DNA from: Andalucia godoyi
Lineage: Eukaryota > Discoba > Jakobea > Jakobida > Andaluciidae
Direction of reading: 5' to 3'
Length of the DNA stretch: 64,000 nt
NCBI GenBank assembly: GCA_009859145.1
Contig: VRVR01000051.1
Location: 131,549 to 195,548, forward strand
In this document: in pieces, positions 28,316 through 40,053 of the stretch
Position numbering within the stretch: the first letter of the stretch is position 1
Layout of the letters: the number at the start of each line of letters is the position of its first letter
The notes under the pieces: generated by a model
Databases searched by the model: none
What the model was told of the DNA's origin: nothing
Seen by the model: only the letters and a program-made list of their open reading frames with translations
Made by a program: the position numbers and the translations under genes

Positions 28316-28499
28316 AGGACACCCCCCCACACACCCGTTCTCCCATGTCACCCACAGTTCTTCTCTTTCCCAGCTGCAAAGAATCCAGAATCTCAGGACA
28401 CGACCCAGCTCGTCCGTAGTGCGTTCGTACAAGACCTCCATTTGCGCCTGCATTATACACTGAGCATGCATATACATATATACGAATAGACATGCATAT

Positions 28500-29085
28500 T
28501 CAGTCTTGCATCCCGCTGCCGCGAAGAGGATAGGCCCCAACACGCCCCACGGCGCTCTTCAGATAAACGTTCCGCGCTCCGTTCCCAATCTCGATCAATC
28601 GGTGAGCCACTTTCTCAGCATGACACGGTGTTCCTGAGAAGGGTGCATTTTGATTCTGACGGCCGTAGCAGCAGGCGCTTTCGTGTCCTCAGTTGCAGCG
28701 CGATTGATGCAACTGGAGATACGAGAGGAAGAGGCGGTAGGCGTAGTGACACGTGGTCTCTTAGGAGGTCTGCGGGACCTAGGAGGCCCTGCATCGAGCG
28801 GCGTAGGCGTAGGCGAATGCGTCATCCCAGCGCACTCACGCCCATATTTGAATAAAAGAGTGAAACCAAAAAAAGTGAAACCAACGAATGGTAGAATAGA
28901 TGGCTACGGATGCTGCGTTAAAGAGCGTCGAAAATGCGAAGCCTGTGTCACCGGCTGAATTCTGGCCGAGCGTGCGTAAGCACGGATTCCTGTGAAGCAA
29001 ACGTGCTACTGTCGGCCAGTATTGACCATGTCTGTTTATGTGTACTTCCTTCCGTATGCATGACAATGACGTGTTATTATTCAGC
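28500..29085 (-). mobile_element. Decayed Fanzor (TnpB-like) element, copy 2
   Basis: Inverted relative to copy 1. On the minus strand it begins at about 29085 with the same ~240-base end block, then the same ATG, an intact N-terminal reading frame, and a junction straight into the last codons of the nuclease gene (DRDW block at about 28580-28597). It fades at about 28505. The whole middle of the gene is missing, and more is lost than in copy 1, because the zinc ribbon is also gone. Confidence 0.8.
28595..28825 (-). pseudogene. Intact N-terminal 76-codon frame of a Fanzor nuclease (copy 2)
   Basis: ATG 28825 opens a Pro/Thr/Arg-rich, disordered leader (MTHSPTPTPLDAGPP...). It is followed by ATEDTKAPAATAVRIK and MHPSQEHRVMLRKWLTD, the first conserved strand and helix of TnpB/Fanzor nucleases. 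TGA comes directly at the deletion junction. The frame is uninterrupted, unlike copy 1, so this leader probably represents the ancestral start. No catalytic residue remains. Confidence 0.65.
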
Positions 29086-29243
29086 GGAACCAAAAAACTC
29101 TTTTTTGCTTTTGCGGATTGCGATCTCCAGATCTTACGTATCGATGAACTAACAGCTTAAGATCACCATTGTTTGTTGTGTGTTGTTTTGCTCTTGTTTG
29201 TTTGGTTCGTGAGAGGTGGTGGTGCGCGCTGTGAGAATTGTCC

Positions 29244-32200
29244 ATGGAGGCCTTGGTGAACAAGGTTGTAGGCAAGTATCTGCGGATTTTTGTAAAGAAC
29301 TATTCTCGCCATGCGCTTTCGCTGAAGCTGTTTCGCGGAGAAGGCCAGCTGCTGAATCTTGAGCTGGATGAAGAGGCGCTGAACGAGCTGATGCCTTATC
29401 CAAACCTCGTGTTTCGAAGGTGTTCCGTTGGCGTGCTCCGATTTCGAGCGTCCTTCACGAAGCTGTCACATGAGCCGGTCGTTGTGGTCGTGGAGGACGT
29501 GCTTGTGGATGTCGAAGAGCCGTACGAGCTCGTCACGCTTCCCAAAGTCAAGACTGCGCCGCTGTTCAAGCCAGATGCGCCAAGCGCAAGCGATACGTCA
29601 AAGTCAAAGCGGCGAAGTTCTGCAGGAAAGAAGGGCGCGGCTCCAAAGTACACGGTTGGAGAGAAGATTCGCGACGGCATTAGAATCGAGATGCACCGGC
29701 TGACTGTGCGCATTCATCCCATGGGCCAATATTCGAGCCCGCCGCATCCTCCACAACCCGCAAATGTCCCTCGAGGTAGTCGCTGCGACTGCCCGTATTG
29801 CACGACACCGATCGTCACACTCACAATGAAGCAGCTGCAGGTCCAAACGACAAATGAAGGATGGAGACCAGTTTCTGATCTCAAGGATCTTCCGTATCGG
29901 AAATCTGCAAACGCAAGCGGAAGCGGCTACAGCACAGGGTCCAGTTACACGATTGGCTCCGGAATTGCATCCATGCGAGAAGTGTTTGTATACCGAGAAT
30001 CTCGGATATTGGGCTGCTCGATGTTTCTGCATTCGCTGCATGATAATCATACTGTCCCAGTGGTGCAGGATTTGTCGCTTGTAGCTCGAACAACGATGAA
30101 GTTAGATCCCACGCTGCCGCAGTATCCGCCTTGTGCGATCCACGTTGGAATTTCTCTTGCGCAGGAATGCATGAACGTCGAGTGCGACCCCGATGTTTTG
30201 CGGTATGCTGGCCATTTTGGACACGCATTTGTCCACACGCTTTTGAGAAGACAAGAGACCCAGGCGTCTCTTAAAGTTGTCCTTGAGCCGTCTGCAGCTC
30301 GACTTGCGCAAGCGTCGCCACAATTCGTAGGCACGCCGTCGTCAGTGTCCGTGCCGCCGAGTGACACGTCGACAGACGATGCAGATGTGGATGTAGATGA
30401 TCTATTGGACGAACTGGAGTCTACCGCGGATACCGCAACAGTCGCTGGAGACGATTATGACCCTGCATCCACGTCGTACACGTCTGCTAGCGGTGGTATT
30501 GGCATGGATCGAGCTTCGGACGAGCACATCGACCTTGCGATGACTCTGTCCCTGTCAAACGTCTGCATGAGGCTGCACTCAAAATCTGGTCTTGGGTCCG
30601 TCGGTTCTCTGAACAGCAGGGATGTATCTACTGAGCATTTCGTATTTCGTGCCAACGATTTGGTGATTGACATGTTGAAGCCGTCCTTTGTCTCGCTGAC
30701 GGACACGCATATGCAGTTCAGTATTGCGCATTACTCAGTGCATCACGGTATGAAATTGCAAGGCGGCGGGGTATTGCAAACGTTGGTACTTCAAGATTTC
30801 CTGAATCCATCTCTTGAAACGGAGCCACCAGTTTCGGACTCTCCACTCCGCTCAACTTCCGCATCCCCGGTTCCTGGAAACGTCGGTCAATGGGCGTCTG
30901 GCACAGTCGAAAATCTCCCGCAGTTATCTTCCGATTTGGCTTCATTGTCGCTTCATCACCCGTCCTCGGGATCAAGAACTCCTTCCACCTGGCCGCTTTT
31001 CCTTCCCCCGGGATGTGCGGCATCCTCGGCATCTCCATCTTCAGAATTTCAACGTAGCGGCAGCTGCATGCGTGCCAAAGTGTATCTGCGTGGCTGGCCA
31101 TTTGATCCTCCCCCCCACCCAATGATGGGTGTTTCCGTAGAGTGCAGAGTTATGCCCATGGAGCTGCACGCGCATCCGACAGTTCTCGCAACGCTTGGCA
31201 GCATAGTGTCCGCTTCCATTCCGGTAATCAAACCGCCGTCGCCGATTTCTGTGTATGAGTACCGGAATCACCACGGCATTCCATCTACCGGCCTGTTTGT
31301 ATGCATGGAGTCGTTGGCGCCCCACATGTTTGTGTACGACGAAATTGCGATGTTCTACGAGATGGGCAGCTCCTTGCCGCCCACGTTGTCGAGTGGTGTC
31401 CCAGAACCGTTGCGTGTCCCAAAGCTGTATTCTTCGAGGCTTCACGTTACAGGGGGCTTAGTGACGATCACCGTCGATACACAGTCTCCAGGAAAGATGC
31501 ACTCACCGGAACTTGTTTCCGAAGCGGTCATGGGGGCTCTGAATTTGGAAATGGACCTGTACCGTGTTCTGTTGGAGTCTTTGGATGGCAGCAGTTATTA
31601 TGGCGGTGAGTCTGCTGCATCAACGTCCAGTGCTGCAAAGCCGAAAGCCCACCGGGATGTCGATGAGACGGAAATTGTTCGTGGTCGCGGTATGAACCTT
31701 GAATTGTTGCTTGACAGAATGCTGCTTCCTGCGGGTGATCCAATTTCGCTCTCGATGAATTCCAGCCGAGAATCGGTTGAGGATTCTGCGCTCGATCGGT
31801 CGTCTGCAATCGCTCACTCTTCTTTGCTGCTTTCTGCGGTCATGCAGGTGTGCGAGACGATGATCGTGCAGGTCTCGCCACAAGTTGTGTCCACGTTGTT
31901 CTACTGCATGTCTTCATTCGTTCCACCGGCTATCCGCTTGTGGAAGGCATACGGCGAGAAGTTGGCAAATCTGTTATCATGTGGTGCGCGATTACAATCT
32001 TCGTTTGGTGCAGTGACTGTGATGTTGAATCCGTCAGACGCCGTATCGTTTGTTCCATTATCGTATCGCGATACGGCATTGCCAATTTCAGGTGCGTCTT
32101 TAGCTCCCGAAGGTGCGCTTGTTATTTCACTTGGATCCATGACGATGTCGCTCTCCAGCTTTGAGGATGCCATGTTTTCTGCCGTCTTCAAGGCTGTTAG

Positions 32201-32294
32201 CATGTCTTTGCTTCCGTCCATTCCGCTCCGAGAAAGATTTGCGGATCCAAGCAGGTCGTCGACGTGTATCGCATGCGATGAAAATCCACAACCA

Positions 32295-32329
<35 letters not shown>

Positions 32330-35048
32330 TTCAGTGTTCTTCTCTGTCCCATCTGTCAACGCCTCCATTACCAACAAGGTTGTTGATGTGGCCGTTGGCC
32401 GCGTGGAAACCAATGTTTCTTCAGAATTAGTCGACTTTTTGATACGCTTCATCTGCACCAGTCTGCACCCTGGTTCCAACCTTGATCCGAGATCTCCAGT
32501 CTGTGCATTCATGTTCCTATTGCACCATCTTGGTCTTCCTGCGATTTCGATTCCAACATTATTTCGGGTAGTTCATCAGTTCTTGGAGAAACTCAACATG
32601 TCGGTTGATTCCGTGCTTGCGCAGGCGGAAGGCGGCATGCTGACTTTTGAGTCGCCGTCTCCGATTTTAGTCTCCTGTGTGTTCCAGGAGACGTGTTGGA
32701 CGGGCAGCGTTGCGGGCGGATCTGCTGACGCGGCGTTGGTGGCGCAGTTCCATGTTTTGGACTTGAAAATGAACAACAGGCTGATACTGGATGCTTCAGT
32801 CGACGCGATTTCCTATTCTTGGAGCCTTCCGCATGCAATTTCAACACAGCTTCATGGCGCAAAAGTGAGAAATCCTGTTGTCGAGGTCACTGATTCAATT
32901 GCATTGCGCGTAGCCAGTGTGGGCAAGACGTTTTTGTCGCACTGGTACAGTTTTCACAGCAGGATCGCGCTGCTGTCCCGCAAAGATCGCGCGGTGTCGA
33001 TGGTTGAGCGCGCTGTGGAGCAACGACGGATCGCCTTGATTTGGGTGCATATTCAAAGGCTCTTGAATCTGACAGCGATAACAGGGGTTTCTCTGGACAC
33101 TGCAGAGAAGGACCTGATTACTCGAGAAGATGTTGAAAAATCAGCGCACGCAAGTCTTCATTCGGTTTTTGCGTATTCCGTGTTTTTCCGATCGCAAGGT
33201 TTCTTGTACCCTTTGTCGCGTAACATGTTTGCTCCCAACGGATTTCTGAAAACCCCGTTTCAAATGCACATGAATGTTTCCCTGCAGTACGAAACGTTCT
33301 TATCGCCGTTGCCGGACACCATCGACGTTCGGGACTCGGATGGCTCTGCTCATCAGATCGTTATGAAGCGGAAGAAAAAGCGGTGCTATGTTGTAATTCG
33401 AGAAGATTCGACGTTGTTTGTGTACGATTCGCAAATGGATTTTTTCAACAACTCCCAGATGAAGATACCGGAGCCAGATGCGGACGAATACTGCTTTGTC
33501 GAGGATTTGGAAGACGACGAAGCATCTCTTGCGGGGTTTCCGAGGTTGTGCGCAGATCTTACAAAGGCCTCGTTCACTGTCGACGGTTCTGACGTGCATG
33601 TGCAGGTCATGGAGACGTGGGAAACGGATGATGACGGCACCCCGGAGAGAATAGCGTGCATTCCTTCGAAGAAGCCGCAGACTGCGGGATCCAAGATCCG
33701 ACGAAAGCTGCGAGTTGTTATCTTTTGCGCAACAATGAATCTCGGAAATCCGCATGAAGCCAATTCTGTGTTGGAAAAAGTGCGAAGCCTATCATCTCCA
33801 GCATGCGCATTGTCCAAACGCAAGCCTATCGTCGAGTCCTCTGCGGGGGGGAAATTGGCAGCAGCGGCATCCAGTTCATCATCATCATCATCATCGTCGT
33901 CGTCGTCGTCTTCATCGTTATCGTCGTTATCGTCCTCTTCTCTTACAACTGCAGCAGCTCCCTCTGCTTCTGCCGGCACGTCTTTGCAGCGGAGTGGGTC
34001 ACGAGCGGCCAACCTGTCTGTCATTGGATTTGCTCCCATGCAGGCGTCTGGTTTCCCCCAGGATTCCGCGAGTGTCTTGGATGAGCTGTCTTTGTATCTT
34101 TCATTGCTTCGTGCCGAGGTGAGGCGATACACGCATGCATCGCAAAGCGAGCCCGCGGAAGAGGAGCACCGACCGCTGTCGGAGGTGTCAAACGTGGTGG
34201 AGGTTCGCGAATTGGGCGTTCAAGTTACTGATCCAGGGCGTCTGGAGTTCCAGAAGGACCGATTTTTGAGACGCAAGCTCTACTGCTTAGAAACAGAACT
34301 GGCCGTTGTGCGCCAGCATTTCAGTGATGCCCAGAAGGCATCTGCGCACGAGCACGAAGAGTTGCTTCGAACCATTGCAGATGTCGAAGATGAGCGCGCC
34401 GGCTGGCGAAATCATGTTCGCACTTTGGACGAACGCATTGCCTGGCTGACGAAGAATGCAACGTTGCTGCAGCAACAAAATCCGTCCTTGTCGTCGCTGT
34501 CCTCTGGAACGCATGCTTCGCTTCCCATTCCTGCTTCTGCGTCCAATTCGAATTTCCTCTCTTCCAGTGGCCACGAGCATGCTGGTTCGCGGAGCTCATT
34601 TGCAGCTTTCAAGACCTTTGGTGGATCCATCAAGAACGCATTCAAGATGCGGAAGGAGTCGAGTTCTCCAGATGCTTCCCCGGTCTCTGGACCGCCGGCA
34701 GCGTCGAATGTTGCTTTGATGGATGATGAGGAGCTCATGCAGCTTGTTCGATCTGAGAAAAGCGCGCTTGTCTCGCGACTTCGGGATCTCGAGGAAGAGC
34801 TCCAGCGAGTGTCGCATCGGAATCACGATTTGGAAACGGAAATTGCCGGTGTGGCTGCCTTGAAGGAGCGACTCAGGGCGTCGGAGGAGGAACGGAATCG
34901 ACTGACGACCCGAAATGCGGCACGTGAAAGAGCGCTGTTGGAGCAACTCGAGCAGCGTGAAGTTGATCTGGAACGCGTCAGGATGGAGGCTGTCCGATTC
35001 AAGCACATGTATGAGACGTTTGCAATTAAGAAGCCGACGGACGAATAA
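29244..35048 (+). CDS. BLTP3-like bridge lipid-transfer protein (UHRF1BP1/SHIP164 family)
   Basis: 1,934 residues from ATG 29244 (the frame is open two codons earlier without ATG). The N-terminus is a chorein domain (MEALVNKVVGKYLRIFVKNY, then LKLFRGEGQLLNLELDEEALNEL), closest in wording to BLTP3 rather than VPS13 or ATG2. A long β-rich body follows, as expected for repeating β-groove units. Two Ser runs come from TCA/TCG repeats (about 1018-1030 and 1540-1570). The C-terminus (about 1655-1730 and 1835-1930) is coiled coil. BLTP3 proteins bridge organelle membranes and move phospholipids, linked to endosome traffic (family knowledge). It is a single exon. Confidence 0.82.
32290..32335. repeat. 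TCA/TCG repeat coding poly-Ser in the BLTP3-like gene
   Basis: About a dozen Ser codons in a row. A second, longer run is at 33868-33935. Both keep the frame. Confidence 0.85.
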
Positions 35049-35243
35049 GTACACGGGAGAAAAGGAAAAGGATGCAAGAAGGCAGTGTCGTCTTTCTGTT
35101 TTTGTTCTGTTTTTGTTTTGGAATGGGCGGCCGTTATTCGAAAGGAATGGGGGTACAGGAAAAGACAAGAGACTCGATCTGAATTGAAGGAAGGAAAGAA
35201 AAAACGGAAGAAGAAGAACGAGCATGCAGCAAATAAATGGAAA

Positions 35244-36708
35244 TTAGCGCTGTGAAGAGGAGGCCCACATGGCATACAAAAAGAGTCCCCATTGGTACAG
35301 AACCGTTCCAGCGAGAGTGGACCATATAATCTTTCGAGTTCGCCTCTCTGTCTTTTCGACCGCGTGTTCTGCAGTGCGCCGCTTGTGGACTTCGGCTGCC
35401 TTGCTGCTTTCAGCCTCCTGGCACCGTTCCCACGCTTCCGTCTTCTCTGCCTCCATCGCTTCGGCCTGCCGATTTCCATAGTGGATGATCTGCTGACTCC
35501 GGATGTTCTCCAGTCGAACATGCTCTACTTCAGTCTCCAGCTGATGGACGCGTTGGCGGAGCTCCTCCGAAATCGCCAGCTGTTCTGCGGTCTCCTGTTT
35601 GTGCCGTACGATCCGGAGTTCCAACTTTTCGACCAAGGCCGTGTGCTGCTTCTCCCTCATTTTCTCAAGGTGGTTGTCGGCAGCATCGGAAAAATCGAAC
35701 TGCGTCGCGTACTTTCCGTTTGCCTGCGCAGCTTGTAGGTCCAGTGTCAGCTCTCGATTCCGCTCAAGCGCCGCATCGAGCCGCTTCCGCAGCCTGTCTC
35801 GTTCATGCTCGATCTCTTCGCACTGGCTGCACTTTGCTTCGAGCTCAAGCCGCAGCGAAACGAGTTCCGACAGGTTGTCACTAAGCCGCTTCTGCAGCTG
35901 ATCGCTGTCTTGGACCGCCCGTTCGTACTTTTTGAGCAGCGCACCGTTTCTGTCCTTTTCATCCTGTATGTCCTGCTGCAGCCGCGCAATCTTCACCGGC
36001 ATTGTTGCACACGCTTCGATCTTTTCATGGGCATTCTCAATCTCGAGCGTCAGCCTGTCCTTTTCGTTCTCAAGCTGTTCCACAATGCGAACGGCAGCAT
36101 TCAAATCGGCTTCAGAGACCAGCCGAAACCCATCAGGGATCAATTCAGATGGATCAGCCTCCGCTTCGTTCCGGCCAGAGTGCGTCTTGTGTGGAGTTTC
36201 CATCTGCTCTTTCGACCGACATTCGCTCTGCATTTCATTCTCAATCCGACTGATAAATGAAATTGCATCCACCACAGGTTCTTCAAATGCTGTGGTCCCT
36301 CTCGTCAACACGGAAGATTAAAAGATAATCATGAACATGACCAGACCACTCATTCCAAAAACAAGCAAGAAAAAATCACCAGAAGAATGAAAGAACAGAA
36401 ACACAAACAAAAACAAAGAGACGTACCATTCTCAAGAAGCAGGCGGACGCTGTTTGCTTCCGAGTCTGATTCATGTTGACGCAGCAAGGACTGCAAAGTT
36501 TGCAAGTTTGGCAGCACAGCTGACTGCGGATACTCGATGAAGCAGTCTGCATTGAGAACGAACAAAAGTTGAGGGGTATTTCAGTTGATGCGAACGGTTT
36601 TTTTTTTTTTTTGTTTGTTGAATGAAGGAGAAAGCATCAAGAAAGTGGAAACGTACGGTTCAGCCAGTTCGTCAACAGCACACGGTCCCCAGAGACGGAG
36701 TCTTGCAT
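35244..36708 (-). CDS. Three-exon tail-anchored coiled-coil protein
   Basis: Exons are 36657-36708, 36427-36546 and 35244-36289, joined in phase 1 at both junctions, giving about 405 residues. The start is ATG 36708 (MQDSVSGDRVLLTNWLN). The first ~60 residues look like a small helical domain (LTNWLNHCFIEYPQS...LLRQHESDSEANSVRLLLEN). Residues ~110-370 are near-continuous coiled coil. One hydrophobic helix sits just before the end (WSTLAGTVLYQWGLFLYAMW), so the protein is probably tail-anchored with the coil in the cytosol. An adaptor or tether role is inference. The third-exon acceptor could also be 6 bases earlier in coding terms (GAGAG|GG). No named family recognised. Confidence 0.65.
36290..36426 (-). 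other. Spliceosomal intron 2 of the tail-anchored coiled-coil gene
   Basis: Donor GAATG|GTACGT, acceptor most likely CCACAG|CATTTG, phase 1. An in-frame TAA inside forces splicing. Confidence 0.7.
36547..36656 (-). other. Spliceosomal intron 1 of the tail-anchored coiled-coil gene
   Basis: Minus-strand donor AACC|GTACGT, acceptor AATGCAG|ACTGC, phase 1, with an A-run in the middle. Confidence 0.75.
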
Positions 36709-37199
36709 TGGTTTTTTTTCTTTTTTTGTTTTCAAAATTTAAATTAAAATTAAAATACTTAACATTATAAAAATGAATTTGCGAAGCAAAATGAGAAAGC
36801 CAGAAAGCGAGAAAGCGAGAAACAAAAAACAGAAAGAGCGACAGAGGAGAATGTGTGAAGCGGAAACGAAACGTGTTTTGAAGAGTGGAGACACGACTTT
36901 TGTCATTTTTCTTTTCTTTTTCTGATTGACGTGTTTGCGAGGATCACTCCGGGGTACTGTTTTTCCAGTTTTCCGTGCACGATTGGAGGACGTCATCAAC
37001 ATCAACACGTACTCCTTTCGGCACATTTCCCGCCTCTGCTCCCCGGAACCCCAAAGAAACAAGGATCATATACTCTACTATTTCATTGGGGGAAAAAACA
37101 CCGGAGCATAGCGAAGGTACGTAAGAAGAAGAAGAAGAAGAATAATAATGATGATGATAATAACAGTTAAAATAGGTGGCTTGCAGACAAGATCCGTAA
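36709..37199. other. Intergenic, simple-sequence rich
   Basis: AT-rich, with a GAA/AAT/GAT trinucleotide repeat at 37123-37166 near the stop of RanBPM. No gene seen. Confidence 0.4.
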
Positions 37200-39110
37200 T
37201 CAAGACAACAAGGACGGCTTCGACGTTGAAAAGATACACTGCTCGGCAACCATGCTCGCGATCGAGATTCTTGGATTCGACGTACCGCTCAAGCTCACAC
37301 CCATCAGTGTTGGAGGCGCTGTTGTCGTTGTCGTTGGTGCTGCTGACACTGACAGTGGCGATGATCCCGGTGGCGACATGGACAAGAATGCGCTGGGGGT
37401 TGGGTTCGAATTGGCACGGGTTATGAGGATCCATTGCTTGATGAGGCCCTCGAGCGGAGATCCAGCCGGCGCACTGCTTTTTTTTGCTCTTTTTCTTTGC
37501 ATTGCAGTGGCCGTGGTAGCGGCACTAGAAGTGGATTTTTGTGCGCTACAAACACCGGACACTCGATCTGGAACGGCCTGACAGAGAGTGGCTTGCTGTG
37601 CAGCAATGACGATATCGTTTGCACGCATTGCGATTGCAAGACGGCGTTCTGGAGAGAAGAAGTGGGCGAGAGAAGGAACATCAGTCGGGTTCGGATATGC
37701 AAGCAGCGCAAGAACACCGGTCTCTGCAATGCGGGATGCCTCGGGCGCAGTCCGTGCAAACAAGACTGCATCGCCAATTCGGCCTTCTTCCACCAGCTGG
37801 ATAAAATGCAGCGACGCCATATCGCGAAGAACCTCCTTCCTTGTTCTCTCATCATCATCATCACTGTCAACGGCAGCCTGTTCTTCTTGCTCTCTTATGG
37901 GCTCTTGTTCCGTTTCAATATCGATGTGCTCTGCTGCAGTTGCGTCTGCAGCTTCGCTATCTACACAAGAAGGATAGGAAGAGGAAGAGAGAGCACGGAG
38001 TGTCGTGGAGAGGGCAGAGAGAGGCGCGCGAAGGACCGTAATGTCGCGGATAATCGCAAGCCGGATGTCCATATGAGGAACATATGGCAACGGCTGGTTC
38101 GTTGCTTTTGCAAACGAAAGGGCACTTTTGACGTAACCTCGATGCACCATTTCTCGCAGAATCAGCCCTTCCACTCCACCCCCACCACTGCCGCTGCTAT
38201 TCGTAATGATGCCATGGCTGCCGCTGGTACTCGCGCTGCCAGAGAGGCTGAGGTCACAGCACCACTGTCGAGCATACAAGTCTGTGAGAAGCGATGCGAC
38301 CCAGCCACGAAGATCAAATACGAATGCACGCGACCCAAAGTTCACTTCCACACTCTCATGGGGCGTCCGCAGCCCAATCGCCGGATACAGCCCCAAGGCG
38401 CCGCCGCCGCCGCTGCTGTTATTATTATTATTATTATTGTTGTTGTTGTTGTTATTGTTGTTGTTGCTACTACCCCCACTGCCAGCAATCGTGATATTGC
38501 CGCCACTCGCACCCGCACCCGCAGCAGCACCGGGACCGGGACCGGGACCGGGACCGGCGGGGGTGGCAGCCATGGGCGAAAAGGAGTTAGAAAGCCCTTG
38601 GAGTTCAGGGACTGCGGTGAACGCGGGCCCTAAATATCTACCATTCCGCGTAAAATGAATCGAAGAATCATGCATGGTGACGATGCACCCGACGGTGTCT
38701 CCCTGTGAGAATCCCGGTCCGTACGGTTCTCCGGATCCAGACTCTCGATACGTGCGCCCATCATCGCCGTGGAATCCATACGAGTGTTTATCCCATCCGG
38801 GTAGCTTATGAAGCGACGCAGACTTTGCACAGAGTCCAATCCCAATGAACCCGTCTCGACCGCGGTGCACGACGGTGGCTTCAAAGTAGTGGATTCCAGG
38901 AAACGGACCAAAGCTCGCATTCGCGCGGACGCACGCGGCCTCCGAATCCGAAGTCCCTGATCCGCGGTACGACACCCGGCTGTTCGCATGCGACAACTCT
39001 ACATTCGAAGGCCGGTCTTTCGGATTCAGATGCGTCGGGAGTCCACCACCACCAAACGTAGAATTCAGCTGAGGAAGCGGAAGCGCACACCAGAAAAACG
39101 GATTCTCCAT
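37200..39110 (-). CDS. RanBPM/GID1 (SPRY-LisH/CTLH-CRA) ubiquitin-ligase scaffold
   Basis: 636 residues from ATG 39110; a Phe-rich open stretch upstream lacks support and is probably leader. The SPRY domain starts with LPTHLNPKDRPSNVELS and contains 'PGWDKHSYGFHGDDGRTY' and 'GDTVGCIVTMHDSSIHFTRNG', as in RanBP9/10. It is split by an insertion of PG dipeptides and about 16 Asn (about 170-235). A CTLH-like segment (LILREMVHRGYVKSALSFAK) and a CRA-like segment ('LVEEGRIGDAVLFARTAPEA', LLAYPNPTDVP) follow. In other eukaryotes this protein nucleates the GID/CTLH E3 ligase (family knowledge). The C-terminal ~100 residues are low complexity. Confidence 0.9.
   Translation of the reverse strand: MENPFFWCALPLPQLNSTFGGGGLPTHLNPKDRPSNVELSHANSRVSYRGSGTSDSEAACVRANASFGPFPGIHYFEATVVHRGRDGFIGIGLCAKSASLHKLPGWDKHSYGFHGDDGRTYRESGSGEPYGPGFSQGDTVGCIVTMHDSSIHFTRNGRYLGPAFTAVPELQGLSNSFSPMAATPAGPGPGPGPGAAAGAGASGGNITIAGSGGSSNNNNNNNNNNNNNNNNSSGGGGALGLYPAIGLRTPHESVEVNFGSRAFVFDLRGWVASLLTDLYARQWCCDLSLSGSASTSGSHGIITNSSGSGGGGVEGLILREMVHRGYVKSALSFAKATNQPLPYVPHMDIRLAIIRDITVLRAPLSALSTTLRALSSSSYPSCVDSEAADATAAEHIDIETEQEPIREQEEQAAVDSDDDDERTRKEVLRDMASLHFIQLVEEGRIGDAVLFARTAPEASRIAETGVLALLAYPNPTDVPSLAHFFSPERRLAIAMRANDIVIAAQQATLCQAVPDRVSGVCSAQKSTSSAATTATAMQRKRAKKSSAPAGSPLEGLIKQWILITRANSNPTPSAFLSMSPPGSSPLSVSAAPTTTTTAPPTLMGVSLSGTSNPRISIASMVAEQCIFSTSKPSLLS
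38399..38467. repeat. ATT/GTT and CGC repeat coding poly-Asn and Gly in RanBPM
   Basis: GCC/GCT units followed by TTA/TTG units on the plus strand. They code Asn and Gly runs inside the SPRY domain. Confidence 0.85.
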
Positions 39111-39446
39111 CCACAGCCCGAAAATCAACTCAAATAAACGAAACCAATTCGAAAGTGAACAGAAGAAGACACAAGAACAAGTCGAGAAATGATGCAAAAG
39201 AGAAACAAACGAAGAAAAAATATTAAAAAATAAAAAAAAAAAAAATGAGAAAAGAAAAAATGATGTCGGAAACTCCAAAGAGCATCGATCGAGACTTTTG
39301 AGACTTCGAGTTTCCTCGGTCGCGGTGTCGAAATGAAGGTATGGGCGATGGACTTTGGGACTTTATGATGGGTTCCTTGTTCCATTCGATAGTGCATGTT
39401 GAGGGAGCGCAGTGGATTTCGCGTTTTGTGGATGTTGTAGTTGTGA

Positions 39447-39977
39447 ATGTCCGAGTGCGTGTTTTGTAGCGGTGTTGGAAAACGGGTGTTGTGCGGAGTG
39501 GTGTTCCGAAGCGAGTACTTCACCGTGCTGTACAATTTGCGACCGGTGGTGCGTGGACACGTGCTGGTTCTCCCGACTGCACACTATGCATCGCTGACTG
39601 CGCTTTCGCCAACGCACTTTGCGGATCTTGTCGCGTGTCTGCAGCGCACTGTGCGCGGGCTTCAGCGGTAGTACAACACCGAGTCGTACAACGTCATTCT
39701 CCAGGACGGACCGCTCTCTGGCCAGTCCATCCAGCATCTGCACTGGCATGTCATCCCGCGCACCCTGCACAGCCAACTCTGCCCGTCTCCCTCCGTCCCT
39801 TCCGCTCCTGCTGCTGCCGTCTCGGAACAGAGCGAGTGGTTCGACGAGTTTCAAAGACACGAACGAGACACCGCGCGCATCGCACTCTCTGTCGAACAGC
39901 GCGATCATGAAGCCGCTACACTGCTCTACCACATCCAGCTTGCCGAATCCGAAGCCACGTCCACATCAAAGCAGTAA
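39447..39977 (+). pseudogene. FHIT-like HIT hydrolase gene interrupted by one in-frame TAG
   Basis: ATG 39447 opens a 176-codon FHIT-type frame that is continuous to TAA 39975, except for TAG at codon 75 (39669-39671). Upstream are 'NLRPVVRGHVLVLP' and LSPTHFADLV; downstream are YNVILQDGPLSGQS and the catalytic HIT triad HLHWHV (His 97, 99, 101). The C-terminal helix (EFQRHERDTARIALSV, then EAATLLYHIQ) matches the FHIT end. Spacing between ADL and QDGP equals human FHIT only if the TAG counts as one residue, so a spliced-out intron is unlikely. It may be a recent pseudogene, a readthrough gene or a base-calling error. FHIT cleaves diadenosine polyphosphates (family knowledge). Confidence 0.8.
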
Positions 39978-40053
39978 TAAACTATATATACATACGCACA
40001 CTCACCCCCACACCTCCACACACAAATGCACATACACACGCGCGCATGCATCC

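Noticed and set aside
37434-38633. 399-codon plus-strand frame opposite RanBPM
   Set aside because: Antisense of the SPRY/CTLH gene, dominated by Ile/Val runs from the trinucleotide repeat.
39620-39671. A 48-base GT..AG intron that would remove the TAG in the FHIT-like gene
   Set aside because: The donor would be GTCGCG, unlike the GTATG/GTACG donors elsewhere, and removal would delete 16 residues that FHIT proteins keep.
39363-39932. 189-codon minus-strand frame over the FHIT-like gene
   Set aside because: The plus strand carries the HIT triad and FHIT-length spacing; the minus frame lacks an ATG at its start and any domain.
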